Below are positions 1-10,376 of a stretch of 23,097 bases of DNA, piece after piece. Source of the DNA: Hypsibius dujardini (Eukaryota > Tardigrada > Eutardigrada > Parachela > Hypsibiidae); contig LRSR01003803.1 in the NCBI GenBank assembly GCA_001579985.1, forward strand, positions 1-23,097. Direction: 5' to 3'. Below the pieces are notes generated by a model. The model worked only from the letters and a program-made list of their open reading frames with translations, did not search any database and was not told the origin of the DNA. Numbering within the stretch: position 1 is the first letter of the stretch; each line of letters starts with the position of its first letter. The position numbers and the translations under genes were made by a program.

Positions 1-910
1 CTACGTGCGCAATATGCATTATTAAAATGACATAAATATTCAGAGTGGTGCATCGATACACGCTTGAAGCAATGACACCGCGGTGTGTCAATAAAACTGT
101 ACAGCCTTCTCGGGGATTACCTTTTTATTGGAAAAAGGTGCCAGACGATGACTACAGCACAAAATGTTGGAACACTCTATCCTCAACCGTCGTACGAGTA
201 GTCGCGAACTGTGTAGTTAGTTTGATTAGATGGATAATGGATTGATTTACAGGTACCAGGAGGCTGTCCTATTTCTAACCAACCCTTCTGCAGTCATGAT
301 TCTATATATTAGCATTACTCGTACACGGAGACTTTTTGTGTGGCATCAAATAATTTTTTTTTGAAACTATCCCATTCGGAATTTAATTTGAAATTGTTTT
401 GGCATTAAATAAATAATTTTTGAGAGTGAAGAAGCAAACAGGTGGGATTCATTTCTGGAGAAATATTCGCTTGCAATGCCTCTTCCAGCAATACCCCTAG
501 TTCTGCCCACGTTATTTCCAAAAACTATTTGGTTAATTCGGATTTATTCCAGATTGATTCTCGGATAGAATAGTGCCGAGAAAAATGTATTTGAATTTTT
601 AAGCAGAGTACTGCTATATGCTGACAGTGCCAGTCGCTGGCACCAGAACTGACAAAGGGATGGAAATAAAACAGACTTGTCCACTTCCATTACAGGCATG
701 CAATCAGACAGGTAAATCCCAGGCACTTAACTCTGGCTTCACACCTCTGATCCCAATTTTCCGGATTATGATTGACGTTTTTGCACAGCAATTATTCCGC
801 TACATTGTTTTATTTTGTCTGGGCTCTTGGTCAGTGTTGCAGCAGCAGAAGAAGGTCAAGAACACGTATTACGTGCAATTAAATAATAATATGGAACAAT
901 TCACAATACG
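1..910. other. 3' flank of the cyclase gene; no gene recognised
   Basis: This stretch holds only short open frames without recognisable domains, splice context or codon pattern. The right end should contain the cyclase 3'-UTR. Nothing else is supportable from the sequence. Confidence 0.5.
809..814 (-). promoter_or_regulatory. Possible polyadenylation signal of the guanylyl cyclase gene
   Basis: AATAAA on the minus strand about 97 nt beyond the cyclase stop codon at 911. The position suits a 3'-UTR, but the surroundings are AT-rich and the hexamer could occur by chance. Confidence 0.35.
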
Positions 911-2548
911 CTAACAAAATGGTTCTAAAGGCTGACTGGCTTCCAGCCAAAACGTTTCCATCTGCCCTTTGCCTATAATGGTGACCGTGCCTCTTGGCGT
1001 TAGCTGTAACTGTGGCACTTCTTTCAGGAACTCGGCGGTCTTTGGACTGACGTGAATTCGACCAGGTTCGCCGTGGCTCTCCATGCGACTGGCCGTGTTC
1101 ATCGTATCGCCAAACCTTAGGGAAAAAACAAATTACCTGAAATCGCTTATAAAATTGAACGACATGTTTTTGGCAAAGGTTTACAAGCAGTAACGTGGTG
1201 ACCGATGGCCGACAACTCCAGCTGCGACAGGCCCTTCAACAGATTTATTTAAGTTAGACATGCAGGCCTGTGTTTTCCTTAAAAGCTCCTTTAGAGACTT
1301 TTACAAGTCGCAACCGGGACACCTGAGTAGACGCCGGAGGATGGGGCCAAAGTTCAGGAAGAATTTCTTTTCAAACCTTAAACCCAAAATTCTAGAGTTG
1401 GCATGACTGGACAATTGTCACGAGAAATTCATTTTTTGTCGCAGCAAAATTCCATGTGTGTCGTGATACAATGTGAATTTAATACTCACGACAAAGATTG
1501 AGTTAGTCAAAACAAAAGTGAATTTTTCGCAACCAAAAAGAATTTGTGTCATGATGAAACAAATTTCATCGCGACAAAATACCTTTTGTCATGTCAAAAA
1601 CTAAATATTTTGCGGGGCATTATCACTAGACAACGGTGATACCGTACAAATAGGTATTTTTTTCGTTACAATAATTCGTTTTTTGTCGTGACAAAAAAAT
1701 AATCTGTCGTGCCAAAAAATTAGTTTTTTGTGAGAATTGTCTTCTCGTGTCAATTCTACGAAACTTGATCTGTCGTTCCTGGTTACATAAAAACTTGTGC
1801 GAGGTGTGAGGGGCTGATTTCCAGGGTCGCCAAGATTTCAATATAATACCAAAAAATTCCGTTTTTACCTCGAACTTGAGGGGGTTTTTTGAAGTTTTGG
1901 GGAAAAATGTGTTGAAATCCGGGCAGGGGTCTCTTGGAAACCAGATCACCACAACCTGACAACTTTATAATCAGCAGGAACAATAAGCCGAATTTTATAA
2001 TAAACTTCGAAAAAAATTCTCCCCTCCACCCGCACCTCCTGACCCTATCCCCAGGGTACCGGTTCTGACCTGCACGAACCATAAACGAGCTCTTTATTTT
2101 CCGCATCGCTAACCTGAATGCATTCCCACTCGAAGTCTGGTCTGGCGGCGAAAATTGGACTCGGAATACGCCCTCAAGAATGAAAGCGCCATAAAGGCCA
2201 CGGCGCTGGCATGATGACTGCCATTTGGAATAGGAATACCACTGACCACCTAGTACAACCATTCTCAATCATATGGGAACTTCGTAGGAGGCTTGAAAAT
2301 ACCGTCTGAAATAATTTCATTTATTTACCACGTATGAGTCGTTTATCGTTTCCACTTTGTAGACGTCGAACTGTGAGATCAGAACGTCCAGAGTTGAATA
2401 AACTTGGTTGAGGAAGGAGATGACGTCATAGGGTGTGTTTGCCAGTGCGTAGTCCCCGAACCCGTCGATGTCGCTAAAGTAGACGGTCACCGAGTCAAAC
2501 ATTCTCGGTGTGACGTCTTCATGGGCTCGCAGCCGCTCCACGATGACC
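911..2548 (-). CDS. Cyclase exons 15-18: class III nucleotide cyclase catalytic domain
   Basis: Exons 15 (2548-2329), 16 (2249-2114), 17 (1233-1185) and 18 (1115-911) encode about residues 829-1031. Metal-binding aspartates are D855 in YFSDIDGF and D899 in KVETINDSYV. The guanine-specifying glutamate is E895 (KVET) and the cysteine is C963 (RYCLFGDT). The transition-state asparagine and arginine are N970 and R974 (NTASRMES). The domain should therefore be an active homodimeric guanylyl cyclase. The usual KVETIGDAYM reads KVETINDSYV, a small departure at otherwise highly conserved positions. Exon 17 is only 49 nt (PVAAGVVGHRSPRYC). The protein ends soon after the METFWL strand, with no long C-terminal tail. 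Confidence 0.92.
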
Positions 2549-5500
2549 CTTTAAGAAGGAACGGCTTTTCATGTTGAATTGTTGTTAAAATATATTGTAG
2601 ATAAATAAATATTAATCAGCCACATTTTTACTATTGAAATTTCAGATTGATTATGTTTACTTTACGCTACACAATCATTTTCCAAAAACGACTTTTGGAT
2701 GTTAAATTTTTATTTGATACAATTTGAAATTTAAACAGTAAGAATTTGATTGACTTTTATTTACTTATCTACGATATATTTAATAACAATTTAACATCTG
2801 AAAGTAATTTCTATAAAGTTATCGTCTAGCGTAACGTTGTATACACGATCACTTTTCAAAAACGATTTTTATGTTCCCAGTAATTTTTAATAAAAAATCC
2901 TGTAGATATAAAAAATAATCAGCCAAATTCTTCAAATTTAAATTTTAGATAGACTGCATTTGCCTAACCTACCTGGGAAGCATTTCTTCCAGCAGAGAAT
3001 CACACAGCCTCCTCTGCTCCAGTAGATCCTTGGTTCTTTCATTGACCTTGTCCTCCAAATCGTTGGCATAAGTTTCAAGACGTCTCATCGTTCGACTCAT
3101 GAGATTATCCTGCTTCCTGATTTGTAGCTTCGCAAAGAGGACTTTCAGCACTTGCTCAATCGATGGCCGCTGAAATGGGTCTTCGCTACTGCATCTCACG
3201 ATCCAGCCCAACAGATCATCCGGGACCAATGGAGAGCAAAAACGTTGAGCTGCAAAACAATTAAACGTTTTGCTTAATAAATCGATATTCGTATTTGTGA
3301 ATGTGTTTCTAGCTCAAAATCTAGCTACTTTGATGACGAGGATATGTGCTGACTTACTCGCCAATTTTTCCGAAAGATGATAGGCTATTTCAGAGACGTC
3401 GAGGCTTGTAAACAATTCGTAGAGAATTATCCCCAACGCGTAGATATCCGCCTTTGAGTCCGTCACCCGTTCAGCCGACTGGGATAAAGCAGGCGGGCTC
3501 CAAATACTGAATTCAGGCGACACTGGGTTGCGATTGTGCGCCACCGTGGACCCATCCAAATCCCTCAAATGCTCATGTCCGAGTTTTGAAATTTTGAGAA
3601 CGAAATGATTGTCGATGATGCAGCAAAGGCTAGTCAGTCGGCCATGTTTCCGAAATTTCGAGGTATGAATGAAATGTAAACCCTGAAAATGGGCAAGAGT
3701 AATAGATCAACTAGGGTCTGTCTGCCTGCTTGTCTGCCTGTCTGCCTGTCTGTCTGTCTGTCTGTCTGTCTTTCTGTCTGTTTGTTTGTCTGTCTGTCTG
3801 TCAGTCTGTCTATCCGTCTGTCTGTCTTCTGTCTGCCTGTCTGCGTGCCTGCGTGCCTGCGTGCCTGCGTACCTGCCTGTTTGTCTGTCCGTCCGTCTGT
3901 CTGGGTGTTAGTACTTGCCTGAATGAGGTCTTGCACGAAAGACTTCTGGAATTCCCGGTTAATAGATCCGTTGTTGATTAGGTCGCGCAACGAGCCCTTT
4001 CCGCCGAATTCTTCCACAAACAAAAGTGAGGAATTGGCTGGGTGAATTATGAGTCCGAGAAATTGGTTCACGTTGTTCTGGTGGCAAGCGAAGAGCTGAA
4101 TAAATTGAAAAGATTTAGAAGCGGCAGACGACTGACATTAACTGCTTACAGTGGAACTATAGCAGCATTGAACTACAAACTGAAAGACTAGCTTTGTTTT
4201 CTGGAAAAAAATAACTGAAATGTTTAGTTTGTGAAGAACTAAGTGGGCGAAATAAAAAAACTATGCCAAGTTAATTACAAGACTGAAAATTATAATCTAA
4301 TTATCTTTAAATAACGAGTATTAACTCAGATTAAAAGACTAATTACGAATTGATTTAAATTTTTGACATCCGCAACGGTAAGCTTATTGCATCTCTCGTA
4401 CCAAGTCCCCCAGTGTAACCATTCGGTGGTCCAAAATGTGGGTCTTCGGATTGATGCCCACGGTCGAGATCCAGACATCTCGACCTCGGAATGCACAGCG
4501 GCCATCAATTTCCGCACTCAAGTAAGTTTCGTCGAGCTGCTGTGTTCCTGATAGTTTAAACTCCGCTGCACTCAGGACCCACGGGCGAGTCTGTCGATTT
4601 TGCACTTGTGCACGCCTACATATAAATAACACATCTTAACACATTCATACATTAAGTTTATGTTTTCTCGATAAACTTCCCATCCAAAAATCGAATGTTA
4701 AATCAAATGGCACAAGCCCCAGGGGCGGAATTATATGCATGTCTTGGCATAGGATTGGAATTTTGAGTGTGACTTTCCGAAATTACTACAGGCGTCCCAG
4801 TAAATGCCATTGCTATATTTCCCACCCGTAGGACAGAAAAAATGGTTCAATTGTGAGTGGACCCCAGACTCCTCTTACCGTATCAGCAGAACTGTACAAA
4901 TTAAAAGGATAGCCGCCAAGGCTCCCACTATTGCAGCACCAATTGTGACGGCCATAGAGCGCTCTGAAAAGGAGCAGTTGCTATTTCTTCCATTGATTGA
5001 TGGGTTGGTGTAGCATTAATTGCAAGTTTTCTTTTGCGTCGTCAGAATATACCCTGATCTTTGCAAATGCCTTCTCGTCCGGAAAATCCGCAGAGTGGAA
5101 CATCGGCAGGAGGACCGGTTCCGACCCATTCTAATCGTGTTTGAGGATCCCAGATGTATATTTGCTGGAAGGAGTCGTAACGCCCGACAATCTACAGAAA
5201 TGAGGAGACATGGAAATAAATATCCTCTAAAGAATTTTAAATAGGGTCTATATTGTTTCCCAAATATAATAATGATGCTAATGATGTATATATAATAATG
5301 ATAATATTTTTCCAAATGAAATAAAATTTACAAATCAAGCTAGCCGACGTTGAGTGGTACCCAACAAGTACCCAACACTTACTAATAGTATGTCTGTCTA
5401 CCTAGTTAGCTCCTCACATTCTATAGTGTACTTACTTATCACGTAAATATTTCCGCCATGTCAGGAGGAACTAGTACTTTAGATCAGGAACTATTCTTTA

Positions 5501-8500
5501 TCCATGACTATATAAGCGTATGTTCTACAGTATTCTAGAACAGTTCCTTCCTTTTACCTCTAATCTCCTCTACCAGTAAAGTCTTACCGCGATTCTTCTT
5601 ATATTATTCAGTCTAACAGCTTTTATGTTCAGATTCTTCCGTCCGAGTAGGGATGAAGGCCTAACACTTATGATAATACGAAAAGAATGAGCTGTTAGTC
5701 CCAATTTCGTAAGGCTGATATTAAAACCAGTTTTAACAGAGATTCTTCTGTTAAAATATATTTGTATCTCTGAACTACCAAATTTTAATGAAGCAGAAAT
5801 ATAATCGATCTTTGTAATTGTGAAATGTAAACGATGCAATATTATATTCAAAATTCTGTTTTGGTAATTCTCATTTTAATTTTTCGCTCCATTTTTGTAT
5901 TTCGCTTTTACACAATTTAAAAGTATTTTCGTACACAAGTTTTACTAGTAATTAACTCACTGTTAAAATAATCAAAGTTGACAAGGGGGTGTCAATAGTA
6001 AAACGAAGTGTGGAAGGGGGTGAAAGTGGGTGACCATAGCGGTTTCCTTATAAATATGTTTATCTACATGTTTTGAGTCATGATACCTGATAGTTTCCTC
6101 TTTCATGATTCGAGGCTAACACCACAAATCCGACGTGGCTATAACCCAGGGGGTCAATGTAAACGGGTCCCCCAGGAAAGGCGAAGGTCCGGTTGACCAT
6201 GAGCGATCTCAGGCGTCGTCCGTTGCACAACTGCGCGTCGTTAAGTCGTCCCGCTCCTTCGGCGTTTTTTGAGTCATTCACCAGTGTGGCAAAAATGTAG
6301 GCGCTGTTAAAAGTCGCTTGAACAGGAGCCAGATCCAGGGGCTATCGGGGAAAAAATGATCAGAATATGTAGCAAGCTTTGGCTGCAACGAATATATTTC
6401 AGACTGGTTCCGTAAATATTGCTAAAGTATGATTTCATGCAGAGACATTACGGGTGTTAATAAAATTTCACTAATCTAATAAATCTACTCTAAGTTAAAG
6501 CCGGCAAATTGCTTTTAAATTGGCAAATTAAATTTTAAATGGGAATGGTTTACACTTTAAATTATTAAAATTCAACAATTAACAACGTCCATTTTGTATT
6601 ATTAAATTTTTTTTTTATATTATTATTATTTGAATTTAAATTTAAAATCTAAACAGAAATGTATAAGCACCACTTGCGTGGATTATCTCACACCTTGAAG
6701 CCATCTTCCAATGTTGTCCCGTACAGCACTTGCGATCGATTGGCGAGTACATCGTTTAACGCGACTGATTCATCCCCAGCGGGAGTGAACGATGTCAGGT
6801 AGAGAACCGATCGGAAGAGGTTCTTATCCTACAAGACATACTTCTATATTCAGTATATACTACCAGGTATAGGATAAGTTTAGATGACCGCCATTTTCCG
6901 CGAGAACGACTTCATCAGTACCTCTTCTTTTGGGAACGCAAATAGAGAAGCTGGCCCATATGAGACTTGTTCGGTCGGTTGCAGAACAATAAATACCTGC
7001 AACCACCACAAAATACAAAGTGTTGAGCGAATGATCAAATCAAACATTTTCCGTTTAAAACCACGCCCTACCGGCGTTTATTTTATAACACTAAATGCCA
7101 AAACCGACTGGAGTGGCTAAAATTTAATACTCTTTGCGTCAAATTGCAGTTTTATCTTAAATTTATTTTAGTAAAACTAACATGCAAAAATATTCATTCC
7201 TAAATTGTAATCGTAACTAATATCGATTCAATTCAGACAAGCAAACAAATCGGGCAATCTAAAATTATATATATTGTTTTGGAGCATTATCTTCCATTTC
7301 GAATCGAACGAATACAGCAATTTGTTTGTGTGTTACGATTTGAATTTCACAATATTTATAAATCACCCATACTAAATAATTCGACGAGTTTGTAACAACA
7401 CTACAAAAAGTCTGAAATTCGTAAAATAATATCCGAATGATCGATCGTGGTCAAATGTGCATTCTGATTTGATTTGATCTTATCCTCGACGTTTGATTCT
7501 TTTTGGGTTCTTGACTCCTTGCTGCACATACATGGCTTCCCGGCTGAAACAGACCGAGATCCCGCATTAGCCGCTGCAATCATAAAAATTCGCTGCTTAC
7601 TCACAAGCAAGTGGCTTAATCATTGCTCCTTTAATAACCGTACCATTAAACGAATGACGACCGGAGTAGAGGATAGCATCAGAAAAACTAACGAAGATAT
7701 AAAATCCAGCAAAAGTTAGGCGATAGATAATATTTCTGCGGGGAGAGACCTTACTTGCCTCGGCTTCGAGCGCTCGCTAGCTGCAAGGCAATTTTTTGAG
7801 ATTGTTCGTCTTGCAAATTGTACTGCGTCTTTTCTAACTGGAGAAGGCGGTATTTAGGATACCGCCGGAGCAATGCATTGGCTGTGAAGTAAAAGAGGTC
7901 GTATAGGGTCGTGGCTGTGGAACTGGTGAATTCCATAATGAAGGTCGCGTGGAACCATTTGAAATAGAGAAGAAGGTCCAGCAGGGCGGTCCCCGCGTCG
8001 TCCATCGATCCGGCCATTCCGATGGAGGTCGGGGTGGTCATGTGGTTGTATACGAAGGATGGCACCATACTGCTGCAAGCTCCAAAAAAATTTTAAACTT
8101 AAAATATGTTCCGGTACATATATACCAGAATATGTACATCATAGTTAATTAAGATTGTGTCCTTACTTGCTAAACTGTAGCACGTTCCATTCTGTGAAAG
8201 CAATACTATATTATTATGATAGATCGTTGAAATCGTATTCAAAATAAATTTCTAGTTTTCTACCTCCCCTGGGAGTGCCCGTGAGGGCCCAGCAGGGATC
8301 TGAGCCCTTGGAACTGCCGTTCAATCCATAATTTTATTTATAACAAATAATGTCTTTGGGGTCAAAATAAATAGTTAATAGTAAATAAAATAAATGCATT
8401 TAATATAGTTTATGTTAACATTCACTCTACGTTTGTTATACTTATTTAATTTTTTCAATGTAACCCCAAGCATTATTTTTGAGCAAATGAAAGTTCCAGG

Positions 8501-9705
8501 GTGCAGATCCCGCCGGACCCTCAGAGCGCCCATGGGAGTTGCTTGGGTTGCCACACCCTAGTAATTGCCACACCCTAGTAGGAGGGGGGAAGATGCAGTT
8601 GGAGAGGGTATTTGGTCTCGTGTTGCACTACCAATTTAAAGGGTTGCCATCCCGCTTGGGTTACCGTCGCTGGTAATCCAAACGCGCCTCTGATCGTAGA
8701 TACGCGTACCTTTGGCGAGATATGGTATTGAAGTCATTCCGCCACAACCTAGAAGACAATTAATTTAATGTTATAAATACTCCGATTAGGTTTAGGACAA
8801 GTCGAGACGCCCAACCACAAATATATGTACAGTGATATGATATATAGGTATGATATATAGGTATGATATATAGGTATGATATATAGGTATGATATATAGG
8901 TATGATATATAGGTATGATATATGTCATAATTACCAGTAGTTGTTTCAATAACGTTCAATCGGTTTAATATGACATTTACCTGAAAGTTAATATTCTATC
9001 AAACAGTATAAGTTATTATAGCTGAGAAAAGAACTACTTTATTTCAAAGTAACGTGTTTCAAGATCATTTGCTTATTGATTGGAGCACATACACACTTTG
9101 GCAAAAACTATATGGTAGTCAATAGCATTAAAGTTTTCAGTTACCTAACCTGAATACTTCGATAATTAATTTTACTCGCAATTCATTTCCTGCAACAAAT
9201 TTGCACTGTTGAACGCGATCCGAGACTACTATCCACTGCACTCGAAAAATATTTCCAATAAAAGTCGAAGGTCATATCATAAATTTTGTGCTGTAAATTG
9301 AGACTGGAAAATGTCTAACTCGAAAAGCAACAGCCACTGAAACTGACCTGATACAATAATTGCCACACATCGATTCGCGGCTTGGGTGTTGTAGTAATCC
9401 GCCAAGAGAACCGGGGCGTTGGGATCAGACCCGACGACCGTTGGCGTATCACACATTGAGTCACTTTTATTATATAACAAGGTCACGGACAGGTTGAGGT
9501 AGGGGAAAAAGCGTGCGTTGATGGTAGTCTGTGCGACGTCCAGCGCCGCCCCAGTCACCGGGAGATTCACCCCCACAAAGTTGTGCTTTGGAATTGTGCT
9601 GATCAGTTCCAGATTGAAGGCTTTGGCAGTGGAAAGTATTGACGCCAAAACAAAAACCAGAAGGCCACAAAGATCCAGAGAAAAGATCGAGATGAAAAAA
9701 TTCAT
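911..9705 (-). CDS. Receptor-type (particulate) guanylyl cyclase, complete, 18 exons
   Basis: Membrane receptor that converts GTP to cGMP when an extracellular ligand or signal is sensed. Exons (minus strand, 5' to 3'): 9705-9348, 8748-8710, 8079-7759, 7687-7644, 7573-7532, 6996-6922, 6828-6694, 6341-6087, 5191-5053, 4963-4879, 4615-4402, 4095-3919, 3682-3358, 3249-2973, 2548-2329, 2249-2114, 1233-1185, 1115-911. They total 3096 nt (1031 aa plus TAG), close to the usual length of about 1050 aa. All junction phases agree. Introns are GT-AG except introns 3 and 12, which are GC-AG. The start at 9705 was chosen because it places a hydrophobic signal peptide at the N-terminus; an in-frame ATG at 9759 is an alternative. 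Orthology within the large receptor-cyclase family cannot be assigned. The least certain junctions are those of exons 4-5 and the exon 11 donor. Confidence 0.93.
1409..1740. repeat. Array of degenerate TTTTGTCGTGACAAAA-like palindromes in cyclase intron 16
   Basis: Within the 880-nt intron (2113-1234), a loose palindromic motif recurs about every 35-60 nt. Examples are GACAATTGTC (1410), TTTTGTCGCAGCAAAA (about 1434), TTTTGTCATGTCAAAA (about 1584) and TTTTTTGTCGTGACAAAAAA (about 1679), with further half-sites (CACGACAAAG, CGCGACAAAA, CTGTCGTGCCAAAA). Copies are imperfect and not in strict tandem register. It may be a decayed satellite-like array, part of a mobile element, or a cluster of binding sites. 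Confidence 0.6.
2973..4615 (-). CDS. Cyclase exons 11-14: kinase homology domain and dimerisation coiled coil
   Basis: Exons 11 (4615-4402), 12 (4095-3919), 13 (3682-3358) and 14 (3249-2973) encode about residues 498-829. Visible pseudokinase hallmarks are HQNNVNQFLGL, the GSLRDLI motif, KHGRLTS (replacing the catalytic HRD loop), DIYALGIILYEL and the C-lobe RPSIEQVL. The DFG position reads KLG, and the VAVK lysine position appears to be valine (my alignment by eye), so kinase activity is unlikely; receptor cyclases use this domain as an ATP-sensitive regulatory module. Exon 14 ends with the linker helix ETYANDLEDKVNERTKDLLE...LLEEMLPR, the classic cyclase dimerisation coiled coil. Intron 12 is GC-AG and contains a microsatellite. 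The exon 11 donor (GTACGA after GDL) is weak; readthrough would add VREMQ, which resembles the family's LREM segment, so this junction deserves checking. Confidence 0.9.
3717..3905. repeat. CTGT/CTGC tetranucleotide microsatellite in cyclase intron 12
   Basis: About 190 nt of CTGT, CTGC and CCTG units, with a GCGTGCCT stretch near 3840-3870, on the plus strand (CAGA/CAGG in the cyclase transcript). It fills most of the 236-nt intron 12. Long 'VCLSVCL'-type open frames across it are repeat artefacts. Confidence 0.95.
4879..5191 (-). CDS. Cyclase exons 9-10: juxtamembrane region and transmembrane helix
   Basis: Exon 9 (5191-5053) encodes a segment containing WVGTGPPADVPLCGFSG, which matches the 'W-G--PPDVP-CGFDG' motif found just outside the membrane in receptor guanylyl cyclases. 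It ends in phase 1 at a GTATAT donor. Exon 10 (4963-4879) begins after a strong polypyrimidine acceptor ending TTTTCAG. It encodes a single membrane span of about 24 residues (AVTIGAAIVGALAAI through CTVLLI, about residues 474-497), followed by the arginine-rich stop-transfer RRR at the exon 10/11 junction. The 89-nt intron between them is phase 1. The TM exon was missed by simple ORF scanning because of its size; it was found by reading the gap between the extracellular and kinase-homology exons. Confidence 0.9.
6087..9705 (-). CDS. Cyclase exons 1-8: signal peptide and ANF-type ligand-binding domain
   Basis: These exons encode roughly residues 1-423. A hydrophobic leader (about residues 2-27, ending near STAKAF) is followed by a type I periplasmic-binding-like fold. 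Exons 1 and 2 join across a phase-1 intron to give AIIVSGCGGMTSIPYLAK, the conserved CVAII-G-G...PYLA-like segment of ANF receptor domains. Exon 3 gives the DLLLYFKWFHATFI strand (compare 'NWTRVALIY' in relatives). Exons 3-4 give SRVFLMLSSTPVVIR, exon 5 RLMRDLGLFQPGSH, and exon 6 starts VFIVLQP, the usual 'RV-vLcgs...lGm...YVFI' order. Exons 4 and 5 are only 44 and 42 nt. Several NxS/T sites (NLS, NKS, NRS, NRT, NDS) suggest glycosylation. The ligand cannot be predicted. Confidence 0.88.
8270..8699. mobile_element. Foldback/MITE-like element, copy 1, in cyclase intron 2
   Basis: A non-coding segment with long inverted arms. The left arm (from CTCCCCTGGGAGTGCCC through GGAACTGCCGTTCAATCC) is the reverse complement, with mismatches, of the right arm around 8487-8560. 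The AT-rich centre is flanked by TTGGGGTCAAAATAAA and its complement. It is clearly homologous to copy 2 at 16526-16956 (shared CAGCAGGGATCTG, TTCAATCC, GGGTTGCCA and GGTAATC...AAACGCGC segments). The left end appears truncated relative to copy 2. The right end stops about 10 nt from exon 2 (8710-8748). No transposase is present, so it would depend on one encoded elsewhere. Confidence 0.75.
8834..8924. repeat. 13-bp tandem repeat in cyclase intron 1
   Basis: Six uninterrupted perfect copies of GATATATAGGTAT (8839-8916) with partial copies at each side. The unit length is not a multiple of three, and the array lies inside a 599-nt intron, so it is a minisatellite rather than coding sequence. 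Confidence 0.95.
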
Positions 9706-10376
9706 GGCAAAACAAAATCTCGGCCAGTTTCGGAAAGAGTTGCAAACTCTTAATTTCACGCGTCAATTATCGCTCGCTACGTCATCTCGTAGTGTGACAC
9801 AAACAGACAGGACATTTTTTTAAGAATGTTTTTGCAAGGGTTAGATGGTACGTTACCTCAATTCTGTTACGACAGATCAATATACAATCAAGTGTTAAAG
9901 TCGGCAAATGACGTATAGGAAGAACCCTGGAGAATTGAGATTTGTTGGAGCGAATAATGATTGCCTGGCACGCTACAGAGCGAACCTGCATGACACCGCA
10001 GAACTGTACGTGTCGATTGAGAGACTCGTGAGAACCTTCCAGCAGGGCCCAATTTATCCCAGAGGAATGTCTGTGCGTCCCATTTATTTTCCCAGGCAAG
10101 AGCTGATAAAGTCTTGGAAATGTGTTTTGCGTCTGTGCGCATGACAAAAATCATTGGCCGAATTTTGGTGTTTGCAGCTAGGAGTAGTAAGGGTATTAGT
10201 GAGGATCAATGACGCGCAGTCAATACTGGATCACGATAAAAAATTAATTCATTAAGCGATCGACACGGAGTCACACTTTCCGTTAATTAAAATTCTCGAC
10301 GCACGTCGGTTAGATCAATGTCGTAATTAGATTTTTCTCATTGTCATCCCGCGTGTTCGGGAGGATCGAAACATCG
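9706..10376. other. Intergenic region upstream of the cyclase
   Basis: This 671-nt gap separates the cyclase start from the stop of the GPCR upstream on the same strand. It should carry the cyclase promoter and 5'-UTR and the GPCR 3'-UTR. Overlapping open frames on both strands show no domain or splice logic. No TATA element stands out clearly. Confidence 0.5.

Noticed and set aside
1783-2268. 161-codon minus-strand open frame overlapping cyclase exon 16
   Set aside because: It is in a different frame from the conserved cyclase motif VVSGIPIPNGSHH...LRVGMHS, so it is a shadow of the true exon and its intron.
5570-5851. 93-codon minus-strand open frame in cyclase intron 8
   Set aside because: It lies between phase-matched exons 8 and 9, is AT-rich and has no similarity to extracellular cyclase sequence.
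7605-7687. Alternative cyclase exon 4 frame reading FSDAILYSGRHSF with a GTGAGT donor
   Set aside because: It needs the GTAAGG donor of exon 3 and gives phases incompatible with exons 5 and 6. The GC-donor model instead yields the family motif SRVFLMLSS...IRLM with all phases matched.
8834-8924. Regular direct repeats that might suggest a CRISPR-like array
   Set aside because: The 13-bp units are contiguous with no unique spacers and lie inside a eukaryotic intron, so this is a minisatellite.
9782-10154. Overlapping open frames of 78-121 codons between the cyclase and the GPCR
   Set aside because: They overlap on both strands without hydrophobic pattern, domain motif or splice logic, and both neighbouring genes are complete without them.
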